From RHLJ01 sp965242845 (GTDB lineage Bacteria; Bacteroidota; Rhodothermia; Balneolales; Balneolaceae): a stretch of DNA of 64,000 nucleotides. The notes beneath the pieces are model-generated. The model had not been told where the DNA came from, did no database searches, and worked only from the letters and a program-made list of their open reading frames with translations. Numbering within the stretch: position 1 is the stretch's first letter; every line of letters starts with the position of its first letter. Positions 11,269 to 22,263 of this stretch are shown here, piece by piece. The position numbers and the translations under genes are program-made. Location of the stretch: contig CBDETC010000002.1 in NCBI GenBank assembly GCA_965242845.1, forward strand, positions 1,504,118 through 1,568,117, in the 5' to 3' direction.

Positions 11269-11772
11269 CCAGGATGGAAAAATAGCACTCTCCCCCATGG
11301 TCATGTAAGTGTAAGATACAGTTAAAAGTTTACGTTTGTAATAGCAAAGCCCTAAACCTTAAACCTGTTTTAGGTTTGGGGGTTTAGGTTCTGGCTTTTT
11401 ATTTGGGTTTAGGGTTTAGGCCTGGGAATTTACGGCGCAGAGATCTTCATGTTGCCATGACGATCCAACAAACCGCGCCGAAACGGTGGCGAGCACCAAC
11501 TTGTCATGGGCACTCATTCCTCTAAAGGCGCAACCCCCCCAAAAAAACTATGAAAATGCAATCTCCAAACCCTAAACCCTGAACCTATAGTCCCCCTTAC
11601 GGACAAAGTTGGCTTCGGGCATATTATAATTGGATCCCCAGATACCCCATATCCTATCTACTTAAGAGGGTCCTAAACCCTAAACCCTAAATAGTAGTTT
11701 CCATTTCATTTTCCATTGTCCCAAAATTTACCCCCCCCCTCCCCCACCCCCCCGATTTTCTATATACCCCTA

Positions 11773-11877
11773 AGGGTCCAAGTACCCAATAATCAAATAC
11801 TATACTCACCCAAAACCTATACTATAATTTCTATTACCCAAAACCCAAGTACCTAATTATTGGGTACTTGGACCCTC
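11773..11877. repeat. MITE-like palindrome, family P3 (AGGGTCCAAGTACCCAATAA)
   Basis: The near-perfect inverted arms AGGGTCCAAGTACCCAATAA and TTATTGGGTACTTGGACCCT enclose ACCCAAAACCTATACTATAA. Other copies are at about 17,115, 18,870, 32,999 and 49,451. Confidence 0.75.
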
Positions 11878-12849
11878 TGGGTACTACTTAAAGCCTAAAC
11901 CCTAAACCCTGAACCCTAAACCGGGAAACCTATCCCCAACTAAAGGGATGCCCAACTCCAGTTTCCGGAAGCGCCCGCCGCAATCCTAGAATTCCCTGGA
12001 CTTTTGGCCTTTAGGGGTTTAGGGTTTAGGGTGTAGGGTTTAGGGTTTAAGGCTTGCAAGGCTTTAGGGTTGAGGGTCTTTAGTCCCTCATCCCCGAAAA
12101 CCCCAGTCGTAAAGGCCGGCACTCTAAACCTCAAAGAGTCTAGATACCCATGTGGTAGATACTAAGGAAACAAAAATACCTTAAAGGAAAAAGTCTTGGC
12201 CCCCAAGTATTTACCATATAGGTATTTAAACCCTCTGAGAACGAATCCCAATCCCTAAACCCTCATCCCTATATAGGGGGGATTCCAAAACTCGGCTACC
12301 CATACCAAGGATTGTAATTAGTATATACGGGTATGTACGAGAGAGGCCCGCCAATGTATGGAAGCTCCTAGGCAAGCCCTGCATGACAATCGCCGCCCCT
12401 GCCCGCATACACACACACACACATGCTGCTTGCTATTGGGGAATGAAGAAATGGAAAACAACATGCAAACGACCACTATTAGGGGATGATACTGGAACTA
12501 CAGTAGAAATCCATTCCTCCGTTCCCTACGTACAACCAGAAATGGTCACCCTAATCCATAGGGAATCTTGTGCACAGCCTAAACAAAGGCTGACAATCAC
12601 CCTTACCCTAAACCCTAGACCCTAAACCCTAACCTCAAACAACACCTGTGTGACCTGTTTTGGAACCTGTTTCGGAGTGGAGACTTCTGAGCTTGGGGGC
12701 TCATATACGGTTGATACCAACAATCCTTTGCGACCAAAAACCCCTTCATGGTGTTCTCATTTACTAGGCTCATGCAAAATTTGTAGAATCAACAGTAGGG
12801 TTCCATGAAGACCCTGAAGTTCGCACAAGACCCTAGTACTAGTCCCTAG

Positions 12850-12942
12850 ACTTCCCCAAAATCCGCGGTCACCTCCCTCCTGTACAGCGCTGAGCGTCGA
12901 GGTCAAGAAGATTGCATCCGGAACCACCTCCCAGGGTTGCAC
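12850..12942 (-). CDS. Putative PPR-repeat exon
   Basis: After an acceptor-like CTGGGAG the minus-strand frame reads VVPDAIFLTSTLSAVQEGGD. This fits the second-helix/turn pattern of a pentatricopeptide repeat (VxPDxxxxxxxxSAxxxGGxW). Edges are uncertain. It lies just 3' of the unidentified exon at 13,090-13,367 on the same strand and could belong to it or to a separate gene. Confidence 0.35.
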
Positions 12943-13089
12943 CTATAGGGTTAGGGTGTAGGGGGTTGTACCCGACCCAGAAAAGTAAGGACCCTTTTAG
13001 GGATTCTGGAAAATGCAAAAAAACTTAATCGATTCATATACGGTCTATACGATTCAGAGGTTTTGGCAGCACTTTTTAGAGGAAGGACC

Positions 13090-13367
13090 CTAGAACCCTC
13101 CACTTCTTGAAAGACGATTCAAGATTCCAAGGCTAACAGACATGTCTCTGATATCCCACAGCATTGCTCCAAGCTTTACCATGTCTTCCTGGGTCCTTCC
13201 TAGGTTCCCCAAGTACCACTTGCCTGACACCACCGTTCTGTGTGGTCTCAAGATAGAGGCATGAAAGGCTGCGTGAGTTTGAGCTGCATGCAGTTTGTAC
13301 TTGGAATCTGCGGCACTTCTTCGAAGCTGCTTAAGAGGATTATGTAGCTTAGCTCTTGTCCTGTGCT
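13090..13367 (-). CDS. Unidentified exon with stop codon
   Basis: From an acceptor-like CCTACAG at 13,368 the minus strand stays open for about 92 codons to a TAG at 13,090-13,092. Residues include LHNPLKQLRRSAADSKYKLH, then VVSGKWYLGNLGRTQEDMV and KLGAMLWDIRDMSVSLG. Composition is protein-like and there are no heptamer units inside. There is no ATG near its 5' end, so it would be an internal or last exon. No family is recognised. A possible upstream exon on the same strand is at about 13,710-13,800 (ACAFGAAVTILIGRLREELP). Confidence 0.45.
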
Positions 13368-13709
13368 CTGTAGGTCCATGACATCCGGGCTAGTTGCGCA
13401 GCGGTATCTCGCAGACCCCAAATTGGGCACTTTATGAGGCCAGATGCCATTGCTCTGACTGCAGCTGTGCAGCTGAACCCTAAACCCTCAACCCTTAAGC
13501 CCTATAAACCGCATAAATCCTACAAGCCCAATAAACCCTTACAAGCCCTATACGGTCTAGGGTTTAGGGTTAGTCATATATACCTGGAGCCCCAACGACC
13601 CACAGTTTTGTGGCTTATACCTAACAATGAAGGGGTACTCACTTCTAAACTGTAGGTATTTGGCTTGCGCTTCAGGTCCCAAGTACACATTATGTAGATA
13701 CCCGTTCCC

Positions 13710-13800
13710 TTTGGGCTGGGTACCGGCAGCTCTTCACGAAGCCTGCCAATCAGGATAGTTACCGCCGCACCAAATGCACACGCCGCTTGCTCGCAAAACA
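13710..13800 (-). CDS. Possible exon, unidentified
   Basis: The minus-strand frame reads CEQAACAFGAAVTILIGRLR then EELPVPSPKG, an amphipathic, protein-like stretch without heptamer repeats. It is 5' of the exon at 13,090-13,367 on the same strand and may belong to that gene. The family P6 palindrome begins right beside it at 13,801. Confidence 0.3.
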
Positions 13801-13906
13801 GTACACTCCCCCAAACTAACATGGAAACTCATATAGTCCCCTTTTAGAAGGACTGTAGTCTTTATAGGGCCTTTTTTGTGTTCCCATGTTAGTTTCTGGG
13901 AGTGTA
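13801..13906. repeat. MITE-like palindrome, family P6, copy 1 (106 bp)
   Basis: The arms GTACACTCCCCCAAACTAAC and GTTAGTTTCTGGGAGTGTA are inverted repeats, each followed inward by ATGGAAAC or GTTCCCAT. The copy at 29,347-29,452 has the same 106-bp length and matches in reverse orientation, including the centre CTTTTAGAAGGACTGTAGTC. Confidence 0.75.
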
Positions 13907-14005
13907 ACCAGTATGAAACGAGCGTGGCTGAGGATTGTTGTGAACTGCCCGGCTCAATACATCGGAATGACGAGCATCGTTAAGATTCACCATCGCACGG
14001 GTTAT

Positions 14006-14179
14006 CCCTAAGCGTCCGGGGACCCAAATAATAGGGCTTTAGGGCCCAAATACCATTAATACTATAGTATTTGGGCCCTAAAACCCTATTATTTGGGTCC
14101 TTGGGCCCTTATATCCCTATATGTCCCCCTATAACCCCTTTAAAGGGACCCTGTTACTTGGGTCCTTGGACCCTTAGGG
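14006..14179. repeat. Family P2 palindrome, extended copy
   Basis: The left end CCCTAAGCGTCCGGGGACCC and right end GGGTCCTTGGACCCTTAGGG are inverted. An inner palindrome, GGGCCCAAATACCATTAATA to TATTTGGGCCC, is nested between them. This two-layer layout recurs at 25,059-25,250 and 38,065-38,251. Confidence 0.65.
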
Positions 14180-14247
14180 TAGAAGCCGGGGGGCGAAACG
14201 TTCAGCATCTCGGAAGTTAGTTCTTGACATGCACTATACTTTAGGAG

Positions 14248-14546
14248 GACCCGCCACCCTGTAATAGTGGTATTATAAGAATATAGGGTTTAGGGTTTAG
14301 GGTTTAGGGTTTAGGGTTTAGGGAAGAGGACCCTAATATAATCCCTATTATCCTTTGAAGGTCGAAAACGCCAGATGGTGTTCGGGAGGTGTAGGTTTAG
14401 GGTGTAGGTGTCGGGTATACTGTAGGTGGAACTCCTCCCCTGTAATAGTGACGATAAGGGAGAGTGATGATTAATCATGTTAGGGTCCTCTTATATTCCT
14501 ACTATTCCACTATTACAGGGTGGGGGGTGGGGGTCCACCAAAGGTA
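14248..14546. repeat. Region bounded by inverted GGACCC..CCACCCTGTAATAGTGG arms
   Basis: GGACCCGCCACCCTGTAATA at 14,248 is repeated in inverse at about 14,512-14,540 (TATTACAGGGTGGGGGGTGG). A third partial arm lies at 14,430 (CTCCCCTGTAATAGTG). A pure run of five TTTAGGG units lies at 14,286-14,321. This could be an element with internal copies or two adjacent elements. Confidence 0.4.
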
Positions 14547-14664
14547 TATTGCACTATAACCCCTCATTCGTAAAAAGCCAGCCGGCAAAAAGTGGATCCG
14601 CAGAGGGGTGATGGTTTAGGGCTGAATCCTGAACTCACATGCCCTTTATACTGTATGCAGTATG

Positions 14665-14920
14665 CTCTACGTATGCTATATATATATATATATCTACGCA
14701 TGTGGATAGATGTATATGACATACACCCTTTACATGTGTATGAAAGTACACACTCTATATGCAACCTATCTATCCATCTGTACGTGTATATATATATATA
14801 TGCACACACATATACACCATACATATATATATATATATATAGATAGATGGACAGATAGGAATATGTGTACACACCAAACATGTAGGCATATACCGATATA
14901 TATGCAAATGTAAATAACAA
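14665..14920. repeat. TA-rich microsatellite cluster
   Basis: There are several (TA)n and TATATG/CACATA runs, with the longest at about 14,680-14,695 and 14,823-14,843. ORFs on both strands here are rich in Tyr/Ile and are artefacts of the repeat. Confidence 0.8.
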
Positions 14921-15019
14921 TCCTGCCCAGAAAGCCCCATATCCCAGACAATCTACCTTAAATCATACTAGGGATCCGAATATCATTTAAACCCCATCCC
15001 TACCCCCTAAAATCTAAAC

Positions 15020-15375
15020 CCTAACCCCTCAACCCAAAAACCAAAAACCAAAACCCTAAAACCCTAAACCCTGAACCTCAAACCCTAAACCCCAAACCCT
15101 AAAACCGTGATCCGAACCCTAAACCCTGGACCCTCAACACTACATACTCTTCCCGTAGACTCTTGAGTCAGGCCTGCTGCCCACGGGATGCCCAAAACAG
15201 AGTCATGGCCTGCTGCCACCGCGCTGCGCACTGCAGTGCTTTCATAGCCTTTGGCTTGGGGTTTAGGGTTTAGGATTTAGGGTTTCGGGGTTTAGGACTT
15301 AGGGTTGGGGGTCAGGGTTTAGGATTTAGGGTTTGGGGTTTAGGGTTTGCGGTTTGGGGTTTAGGGTTTTAGGGC
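15020..15375. repeat. Facing CCCTAAA and TTTAGGG tracts
   Basis: A CCCTAAA-oriented tract (about 15,020-15,130) is followed, after roughly 120 bp of unique DNA, by a TTTAGGG-oriented tract (15,260-15,375). The opposed orientation makes a large imperfect inverted repeat. Confidence 0.7.
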
Positions 15376-16785
15376 TTTGGATAAGTGGATTTTAGCAGAG
15401 TTAGGGTTCAGGGGTTCAAGTTTAGATTTTGAGGTTTGCACCAATGCCTCAACAAAGGACCCTATAAGTACCAAATGCTTGAAAGGGTCGGGTTTTTTAG
15501 GGGTTTGGTTAACTATAGGCTCCCATATTACCCCCTTAAGGAAGTGGGCAACAGAAACTCCCTAAACCCTAAACCAGCGACCCCTAAGCTGAGCGTTGAA
15601 GGTTCAATGAGGGTTGCACTAAGCCATGTTCTTTCTTTCAGTTTGAAGAGTCGGGCCTTGCCACAGGTCTTCAGGGTTTAGGGCTTAGGGTCTATTCCCA
15701 AAAGAAGGCCCTCCAAGACTGCAAAGTCAGGCAGATGAGATCCAAGGTCGGCTTTCACTCAGCCACGCCAGCACTTCTGGTTGGTAGGCCAAAAACGAAA
15801 TCAAACACTGACCTCCAAACTCGGCAGTTTCTTACCTGATCCACGAATATGAGCCGAAATCTAAGCCCCCTCTATCCCCCTTAGAAAGCCCTATTATACT
15901 CCCCTATATGATCCCCTACATAGCCCCCTTTAGAGAGCCTAGATTATGACTCATATTCCCCTTTATAGAGCTTAGACTATAACTAATATGATTTAAGGTA
16001 TATTCCGTAATTAAAGGATATTGGGCTGCCTGGGTAGGTGCGGATCCCAGCCACTGAGGGCTAGCACAAGGGATGATGGTACTCATACTAGGGTCCTTAT
16101 GAAATTCTTTCGTACAAGCATTTATTGGGGCTGGGGTTTAGGGTTCGGCTTACGGGTTAGGGCTTCAGGTTTGCCTAAACCCTAAACCCCAAACCCTACA
16201 CCTTAAGGTTTACTAGGGTTTTGGGTTTAGGGTATGGATGGGGGCCCAGCGCACTGAAGCTATAAAGCTAGACTACATCAGCCCGCAGAGATGTCAAGGT
16301 TGGTCAAAACAAGCAGCTCAGCTCGTTGGAGTCTTAAACATGGTTCTTCTACCTAGATTGATTTCTGCATCGGGGAGACTAGGGGATTATGGTATTATTA
16401 TATAATAGTATGGTAATGTAGTAGAATAGTAGTATATATAATAGTACTACATGATAGATTCTATTGACCAACACCTTGCAGACAGAACTCAGCCGAACTT
16501 GGAGGTTACAGAGGGGTCAGGGCTTAGGGTTTCGGGCTTGAAGGCTTTGTGCACCCTGATCTGGATCAGAAGCCACAACTCAACGCACCTCCACAACTAC
16601 AACTATGAGGGACTCTCCAAGCAAGCTATCAAACCTGAACCTGGGAGCCTTGAACAAAACCCTCAATTCTAAATGCTGAGTCTGAATTCTCAAGCCCTAA
16701 ATCCTACCTACAGCCCCTCAACGCCAAAACCCCAACAATCAACCCTAAACCCTGAACCTCATTCTCCTTTGGGGTCCAGGAAGCA

Positions 16786-16875
16786 GCACTGTAGGTGGCC
16801 ACATTGGGTCTCAACTGCAGCTCTCGCATCTCATCCATAAGAACCTCAAGAGGCTCAGGGTATGGAATGAAAGGA
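16786..16875 (-). CDS. Putative PPR-repeat exon
   Basis: The minus-strand frame reads YPEPLEVLMDEMRELQLRPN then VATYSAAS. It matches the pentatricopeptide pattern xLLxEMRxxxLxPNVxTYxAA closely, and is the clearest of the four PPR-like exons in the window. It is flanked on both sides by heptamer-rich DNA. Exact splice sites are not fixed. Confidence 0.5.
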
Positions 16876-17114
16876 TCTGGGGTTACAGGTTTAGGGTTAC
16901 AGGTTAAGGGTAGAGGTTTTAGGGTTTGGGGTTCAGGGGCCAAGGGTTTAGGTGTCTAGTGTTGCGGGTTTAGGGGTTAAGGGTTTAGGGGCGTAGGGGT
17001 TTAGGGTTTAAAGGCTTAAGGAATGAGCTTTGAAGTCATGTGGCTACTATGGGTACTGTAGTGATCATTGTAAGGATCGCAAGTGGCAATAAGCTACCTG
17101 CAAGTTAATTTTTT

Positions 17115-17248
17115 CAGGGTCCTACTAATAATCATATACTTACCCAAAACCTATACTACAACTAACATTGCCCTTAAAAGCCATCAAAAACCCTAAACCC
17201 TACAACCTCCCAAAACCTAAGAACCTTTTAGTTGGGTACTTGGACCCG
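17115..17248. repeat. Family P3 palindrome with heptamer insert
   Basis: The left part CAGGGTCCTACTAATAATCA then ACTTACCCAAAACC and the right arm TTAGTTGGGTACTTGGACCC are typical of P3. CCCTAAACCCT lies inside the centre. Confidence 0.5.
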
Positions 17249-17993
17249 CTGCGACTGCTGTTCCGAGACCTCCTGTCAATCCTTTTTGTTTGGGAAGCTG
17301 GTCCTGAACTAGCCAGGTACCCTACCGTTCCAGCTTAGGGTTCAGGGTTTAGGGGTTTAGGGTTTAGGAGAGCTTCAGCTAACAGAAACCATTCATACAC
17401 AAGCATGTTGGATCTAAAACATGACCACTGTAGGGATTCTACGGGGAGTCTTGTAGGGTTCCGCTCCCCCAGCTCCCTTTTAAACACCAGTAAGGCCTTC
17501 TAGGGCAAAGGATGGATTTAGGATGTAGGGTTTAGGATTTAGGGTCAAACCCTAAACCCGAAACCCAAACCCCTAAACCTTAAAAGGATTTATAGGGTTT
17601 AGGATTAGGAATAGGGTTTAGGGTTTAGGATTCAGGGCTTGGGGGGGGGGGGGGGGGGCGGCGGTGCAGAGGCCAAAGGCTGGAGTGCTTGCGCGAGAAG
17701 GATAAGAGGTTGGGGTTGCTCTCTAGCGTAGGTGGTACAAAGGTTGTGGGGTGGATGTATGATAAGTTTAGGTTTTAGGGTGCAGGGCATTATGAAGTAC
17801 AAGGTTTAGGGTTTAGCGTTAGTATGGGCCTAAACCCTAACCCCGAAAAAGTGTAATGGGTACCTGTCAGTTGAAACATGGCGGCTTCAAATCAAAAACA
17901 GCACCAAAACTTCAAATCCTGGCGCTCAAGAGGGAGTGCGGACGCGGATCGCTACAACAATGCCCACACGAGCCTCCTACTAGTCCCTATATA

Positions 17994-18083
17994 AACTACA
18001 TCCAAAACTCCTAGTATTCCCCTTAATAAACCCTATAACCATCCCCTATGTAATCCCGTACATAACCTCCAAGATGGAGTTTA
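17994..18083. repeat. Family P1 palindrome
   Basis: The left arm is truncated (ACATCCAAAACTCCTAGTAT). The right arm is intact (ATGGAGTTTAGACTATAGCT). CCCCTTAATAAACCC and CCCCTATGTAATCCCGTA lie between them, as in other P1 copies. Confidence 0.55.
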
Positions 18084-18869
18084 GACTATAGCTCATCTGC
18101 GCTCTCTCACTCCTCCTCCTTCTCCTTCAGCAGCACTAACTCCAGAGCTGACACCCAAATGGTAGTTTCACAAAAAAAGGGACCCCAACCCTAAACCCTA
18201 AACCTCAATAGTATAGTCCTGATCATTGAGACCCCCCACAAGGATACCTCTAGGTTTAGCAAAGCCCCAAATCTCCTCAGCTCCCCACCAGGACACGACG
18301 CCATGCGGAAGATTGGCCAAGGGCACCTGACAATTCAGGGGTTTAGGGTTTAAGGTGTAAGGGGGATTTGTCAAAAATTGGGTGCGCAGCCCCAAACATA
18401 ACAAGGGCCTAGGTACCTATCAAGTCTATATAAGGCCAAGAACCCTAAACTCTAAACCCTAAGCCGCGCAACCCCTATGTACCCCAAGTCTGTGCTTTCG
18501 AGGTGCCTGGACCCTTTGGGAGTTTAACCGGACCCAAACAAGGCAAAAGGCCGAAGATGCGACATCCCTTTGCCGCGCCTTCTAGTTTAGGGTTTAGGGG
18601 TGGGTTTAGGGTTTAGGGGCTTAAAGTTTAGGGGTTCAGGATTTAAGGGTTTAGGGGTTTGAAGTTTAGGGGCTTAAAGTTTAGGGTATGCGGGGTTTAG
18701 GATTTAGGAATTAATGACTGAAGGTTGTCACCACCCTGGCTCCAACTCATCTTCAATATACCCCAGGCCCTTACACCCTTAACCCTTGGGCTTTGACGCG
18801 CTGGAAACAATGGAGACAATTAAGGTTCAGGTTCAACGTAGTCGCTGAAACATTGTTCTGCCCCCCAAA

Positions 18870-18966
18870 AGGTCCAAGAACCTAATAATCATTTACTTAC
18901 CCAAAACCTGTACCATAATTCGAATTACCCAAAACCCAAGTACCTAGTTATTGGGTACATGGACCC
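18870..18966. repeat. Family P3 palindrome
   Basis: The arms AGGTCCAAGAACCTAATAAT and GTTATTGGGTACATGGACC enclose TTACCCAAAACCTGTACCAT. It is about 97 bp long. Confidence 0.65.
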
Positions 18967-19573
18967 TCTGGCTCCTAGGATGACTTCCTCGAACAAATCA
19001 TGTTTTGTTGGCACTGTCGTTCACTCGTTCAGCGGCCAAAGAACTATTACTTTACTCCGGAAGCCCAGGTACCCATATAGGAGGTCCTTGGGTTACAGAT
19101 AGTATATGTTTATATAGGGTCTTAAGGACAGCAACCCAATATATAGGTAACTGGGCTTCCAGGGCTACTGTTATGCTATACTTACTAAAGCTACTACTAG
19201 GAACCTCGACGGATCCGCCGGACTTTCTTCCTTTGCTGATTCTGGAGCCCTACCCCTGAATCTCTACGGAGGTCAGGGAGACATGGTAGGGAGGTCACTG
19301 ATGGGGATAGTTTGGGCTTCAGGGGATGTCGCTTAGTTGGAGGGCACGGGGTATGTAGCTTATAGTCTTATGGTGAGCAGAAGTAGCAAGGGATAGAAGA
19401 CGAACGGTCGCCACGCCCCTTGGTGGAAGCTTCGAAATCCCAAACCCCAAACCCGAAACCCCAAAATACAGCAATTAAACTCGGTGATCTTTGGGCCAAC
19501 CTGCCTAGCACGGAGCCGTAGATTGGCAGACTTGTAAGATGTCGCCTGCCCAGCGTGGGAGGAACATGCAACA

Positions 19574-19680
19574 GAGGGTTTCCCAAATTTATGGGTACCT
19601 CATTGGGGGTCCACATAATAAGGATTATCGTATTTGAGGGTCTATATTGGGGTTTCCTTATTGTAGGGAAGCTACCATGG
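19574..19680. repeat. MITE-like palindrome, family P4
   Basis: It starts GGGTTTCCCAAATTTATGGG and ends TTGTAGGGAAGCTACCATGG. The internal TCCACATAATAAGGATTAT and GGGTCTATATTGGGG are shared with copies at about 2,143, 43,445 and 47,619, and with a relative at about 41,690. Confidence 0.6.
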
Positions 19681-19847
19681 CAAAACTTCACGACATGAAC
19701 ACGACAGTTCCTCTTCCGCTCCTGTAGTTTGCTTCGCCTAGGCTTAGGACTCACGGATATTCACATAAGGCATGGAACACGCCGCAGGTGTCCACAATCT
19801 AACAGCGGCTATATCTTCGCCGGAAGGTCCACGAAACTTACTCCTTC

Positions 19848-20096
19848 TTAGTAGGCAAATAAGGGATGGTTACATCCGGCAAAACAAAGGCTATGGGCGA
19901 CAATCTGAATCGGGAAGTGCGACTTTCTCTTAAAAGCTTGCAAGCAGGATCGAGCTCTAAACCGGTGCCCCAAATCTAGCGGGATTTCCCGTACATGAAA
20001 AGTACGAGGGCTTCTCAAACAGGGGTCCCTTGTGGTCCCTATCAATACGTCATACAGGGTGCGTAAAGAACAGGGCTCATTCATTAATTCAGCCAA
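19848..20096 (-). other. Open frame, unidentified
   Basis: 82 codons are open without heptamer units. They start near AELMNEPCSLRTLYDVLIG and contain IPLDLGHRFRARSCLQAF. No family is recognised. It may be an exon, but I found no convincing splice sites. Confidence 0.2.
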
Positions 20097-20120
20097 AACG
20101 CAAAACTTTGATTCCCATCT

Positions 20121-20230
20121 GAGCTATAGTCTAAACTCCTAGTATCCTTCTTAATTGATCAGCCCTATAACATTCGTCTATCTAGTCCCGTATATAAACC
20201 CCTTTGAAGAGTTTAGACTAATTACAGCTC
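20121..20230. repeat. Family P1 palindrome
   Basis: The left arm GAGCTATAGTCTAAACTCCT is perfect against the family. The right arm GAAGAGTTTAGACTAATTAC is followed by AGCTC. Confidence 0.65.
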
Positions 20231-20239
20231 ATTTGAAGG

Positions 20240-21800
20240 TATGGAGTTGGGAGTTTAGGGTTCGGGGTTGAGGGTTTGGGTGCTCAGGGCGGAGGAGCGG
20301 AAAGCATCCTTTGGAGTCTTTTTAGCCAAGTATACCCCCGCCAGAACTTCAGGTTTAAGGGTTTAGGGTTTTGGGCTGAGGGTTTACTGTTCAGGGTTTA
20401 CGTATTAGGGTTTAGGGCTAAGGGTTTAGGGTTACCCCGCAGAAGCCCCCAGTAAGTTAACCCCTACATGGAAGGCTAGCGGGACCTAGCAAGTATACTT
20501 ACAGCATACCACTGATACTCCCACGGTGGATGAAGGAAATCTTGCACTACTTAAGAACCCTAATACATTGTAATTCCTGAGATATAAGGCACATAGGGTG
20601 GTGTAGGATTTTTCGATATTTATAATATAAGGCATAGAAAAACCACTGTCAAGTCACACCCAGTATTACCCTCTTTAGCAACCCCCTCGCCGTGACATTA
20701 ACCCCCCCTTCTCCTGAAATTAAGTATTTCCCATGTATCATCATATACCGCAATGGCAATATGTGTTTAATATGAGGAAAAAGTTAAGCCCAATGACTGC
20801 CCTGAAGTACCTTTGCATGTTGAACCACGCTGCACCTCCTAAACGGTGGTTTCCCCAGCAATCACCCATACACCAGGCGAGATATTACCCTTGAATCCTA
20901 GGACGTATCATGCCTTTCAAAAGTTTAGGGATATAGGTTTCACGGATATTCACCTGAATATCGAGAAACACATGGAAAAGGCAATGGAAAAACCAATGGA
21001 CACTGCGATGATAGTTCAGATCGCCGGTTTAGGGGACCTGGACTAGGTAGATATATTCGAAGACAACTACAGGGTATTAATCGCATTGATCGGATCCTTA
21101 GGCTGTAAGAAAAAATGGTAGGACCAGCCACTCTGGTAATAAGGAGCAGAAAAAATTCAAGCATGTAAGGAATAACTCTTTTTGTCCACGATGTTTTCTT
21201 TGCTAGCAGGATTGAGCACGAAGCCTTAGGGAAAGTTCGGGTTCGAGGGCGCGCGGCTTAGCAGACTTACCCAGCGTTTTGGTGCAAATGGCTAGCTTCA
21301 GTTTGTCGAGTATACCTCAGACTGTATCTTTGGAGAATCCACAGCACCCCGGCCCATATCCATTGTCGAACCATGAAGCATGAACCCTAAACCCTGGCGC
21401 GTTGGAATCCCCTTCCTCCCCTTTTTTGCACGAATCATGTTGCCAAAAAGCCCAAATATGCCTGAATCAAGAAACATGCGTGGAATGCTAATAGTACATT
21501 CTATACTAGATTCCTTGCTTCAACACTAGAACCTCAGACGTAAACCCCTAGTGTTTCGCAGCTGGCCTTCTTGCATCTGAAAGGATCGCCAGCGCCTACG
21601 CGCACCAGCAACATATGAGCTACAGTCTGTATTTCCGACATAATTTAATGGAAGATCAAATGGAAAAAACGATGGAAAGTGAAATAGATAATTACTACTG
21701 TTACATATCTTAATGGACATGGGTTCCTTATTAGGGACCATATTCAGATTAGGGACGACACTAAACGTCCTGCATTGACCGTAGCCTATATGGAAGTTGA
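20240..21800. other. Heptamer units and unassigned sequence
   Basis: TTTAGGG units cluster at 20,350-20,435. From about 20,460 to 21,780 heptamers are rare and several short open frames exist on both strands (for example 20,846-21,046 and 21,526-21,741), none with recognisable domains. Confidence 0.35.
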
Positions 21801-21824
21801 TCTAAAGGTCTTCGTAAGGAAACC

Positions 21825-22060
21825 CAAAATCCAAAACTCAAAGCCCAAAACGCAAAATCCAAAGCCCAAATCCCAAAAAACAAAATCCCAAAGCCCAAAA
21901 CCCCCCAGCCCAAAATCCTAGAAATACAAAAAACTGTTAAAATTCATTTATATGTATATATACATGGGAAGGAGGGGTCTCCCAACACCGGGCTCGAAAT
22001 CCAAAACCCAAACCTAAAACCCAAAATCCAAACCCCCAAACCCAACATCCAAAATCCGAA
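21825..22060 (+). repeat. CCCAAAA/TCCAAAA-type degenerate repeat tract
   Basis: Two blocks (about 21,825-21,910 and 21,988-22,060) consist of heptamer-like units such as CCCAAAA, TCCAAAA and GCCCAAAA. They are separated by a TA-rich stretch with ATATGTATATATACATG. The spacing resembles the CCCTAAA arrays, but the unit differs in its central bases, so it is a separate or diverged repeat. Confidence 0.6.
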
Positions 22061-22263
22061 GTCCCAAGGACAAAGCAGTCATTCAGGTTCAAATATATGT
22101 GGATACATATATATATATATATATAGGCAGAAGGCTTCGGATTTCCAAAAATTAGGGGTAAGTTTGGGCGGCGGAAGTGGGGAGCCCCTATAATGAGGAT
22201 TCTCGTATTTTGGGGTCCATGTTCGGGTCCTCTAATTGATCTATGGCTCAGGCTTTATGATAC

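Noticed and set aside
14564..14951. ORFs of up to 118 codons on both strands, rich in Tyr and Ile
   Set aside because: They are translations of TATATA/CACATA microsatellite DNA and are mirrored on the opposite strand.
17641..17659. Long G homopolymer as a structural element such as a G-quadruplex control site
   Set aside because: It is a simple run, like the shorter one at about 27,371, and may be inflated or shortened by the assembly.
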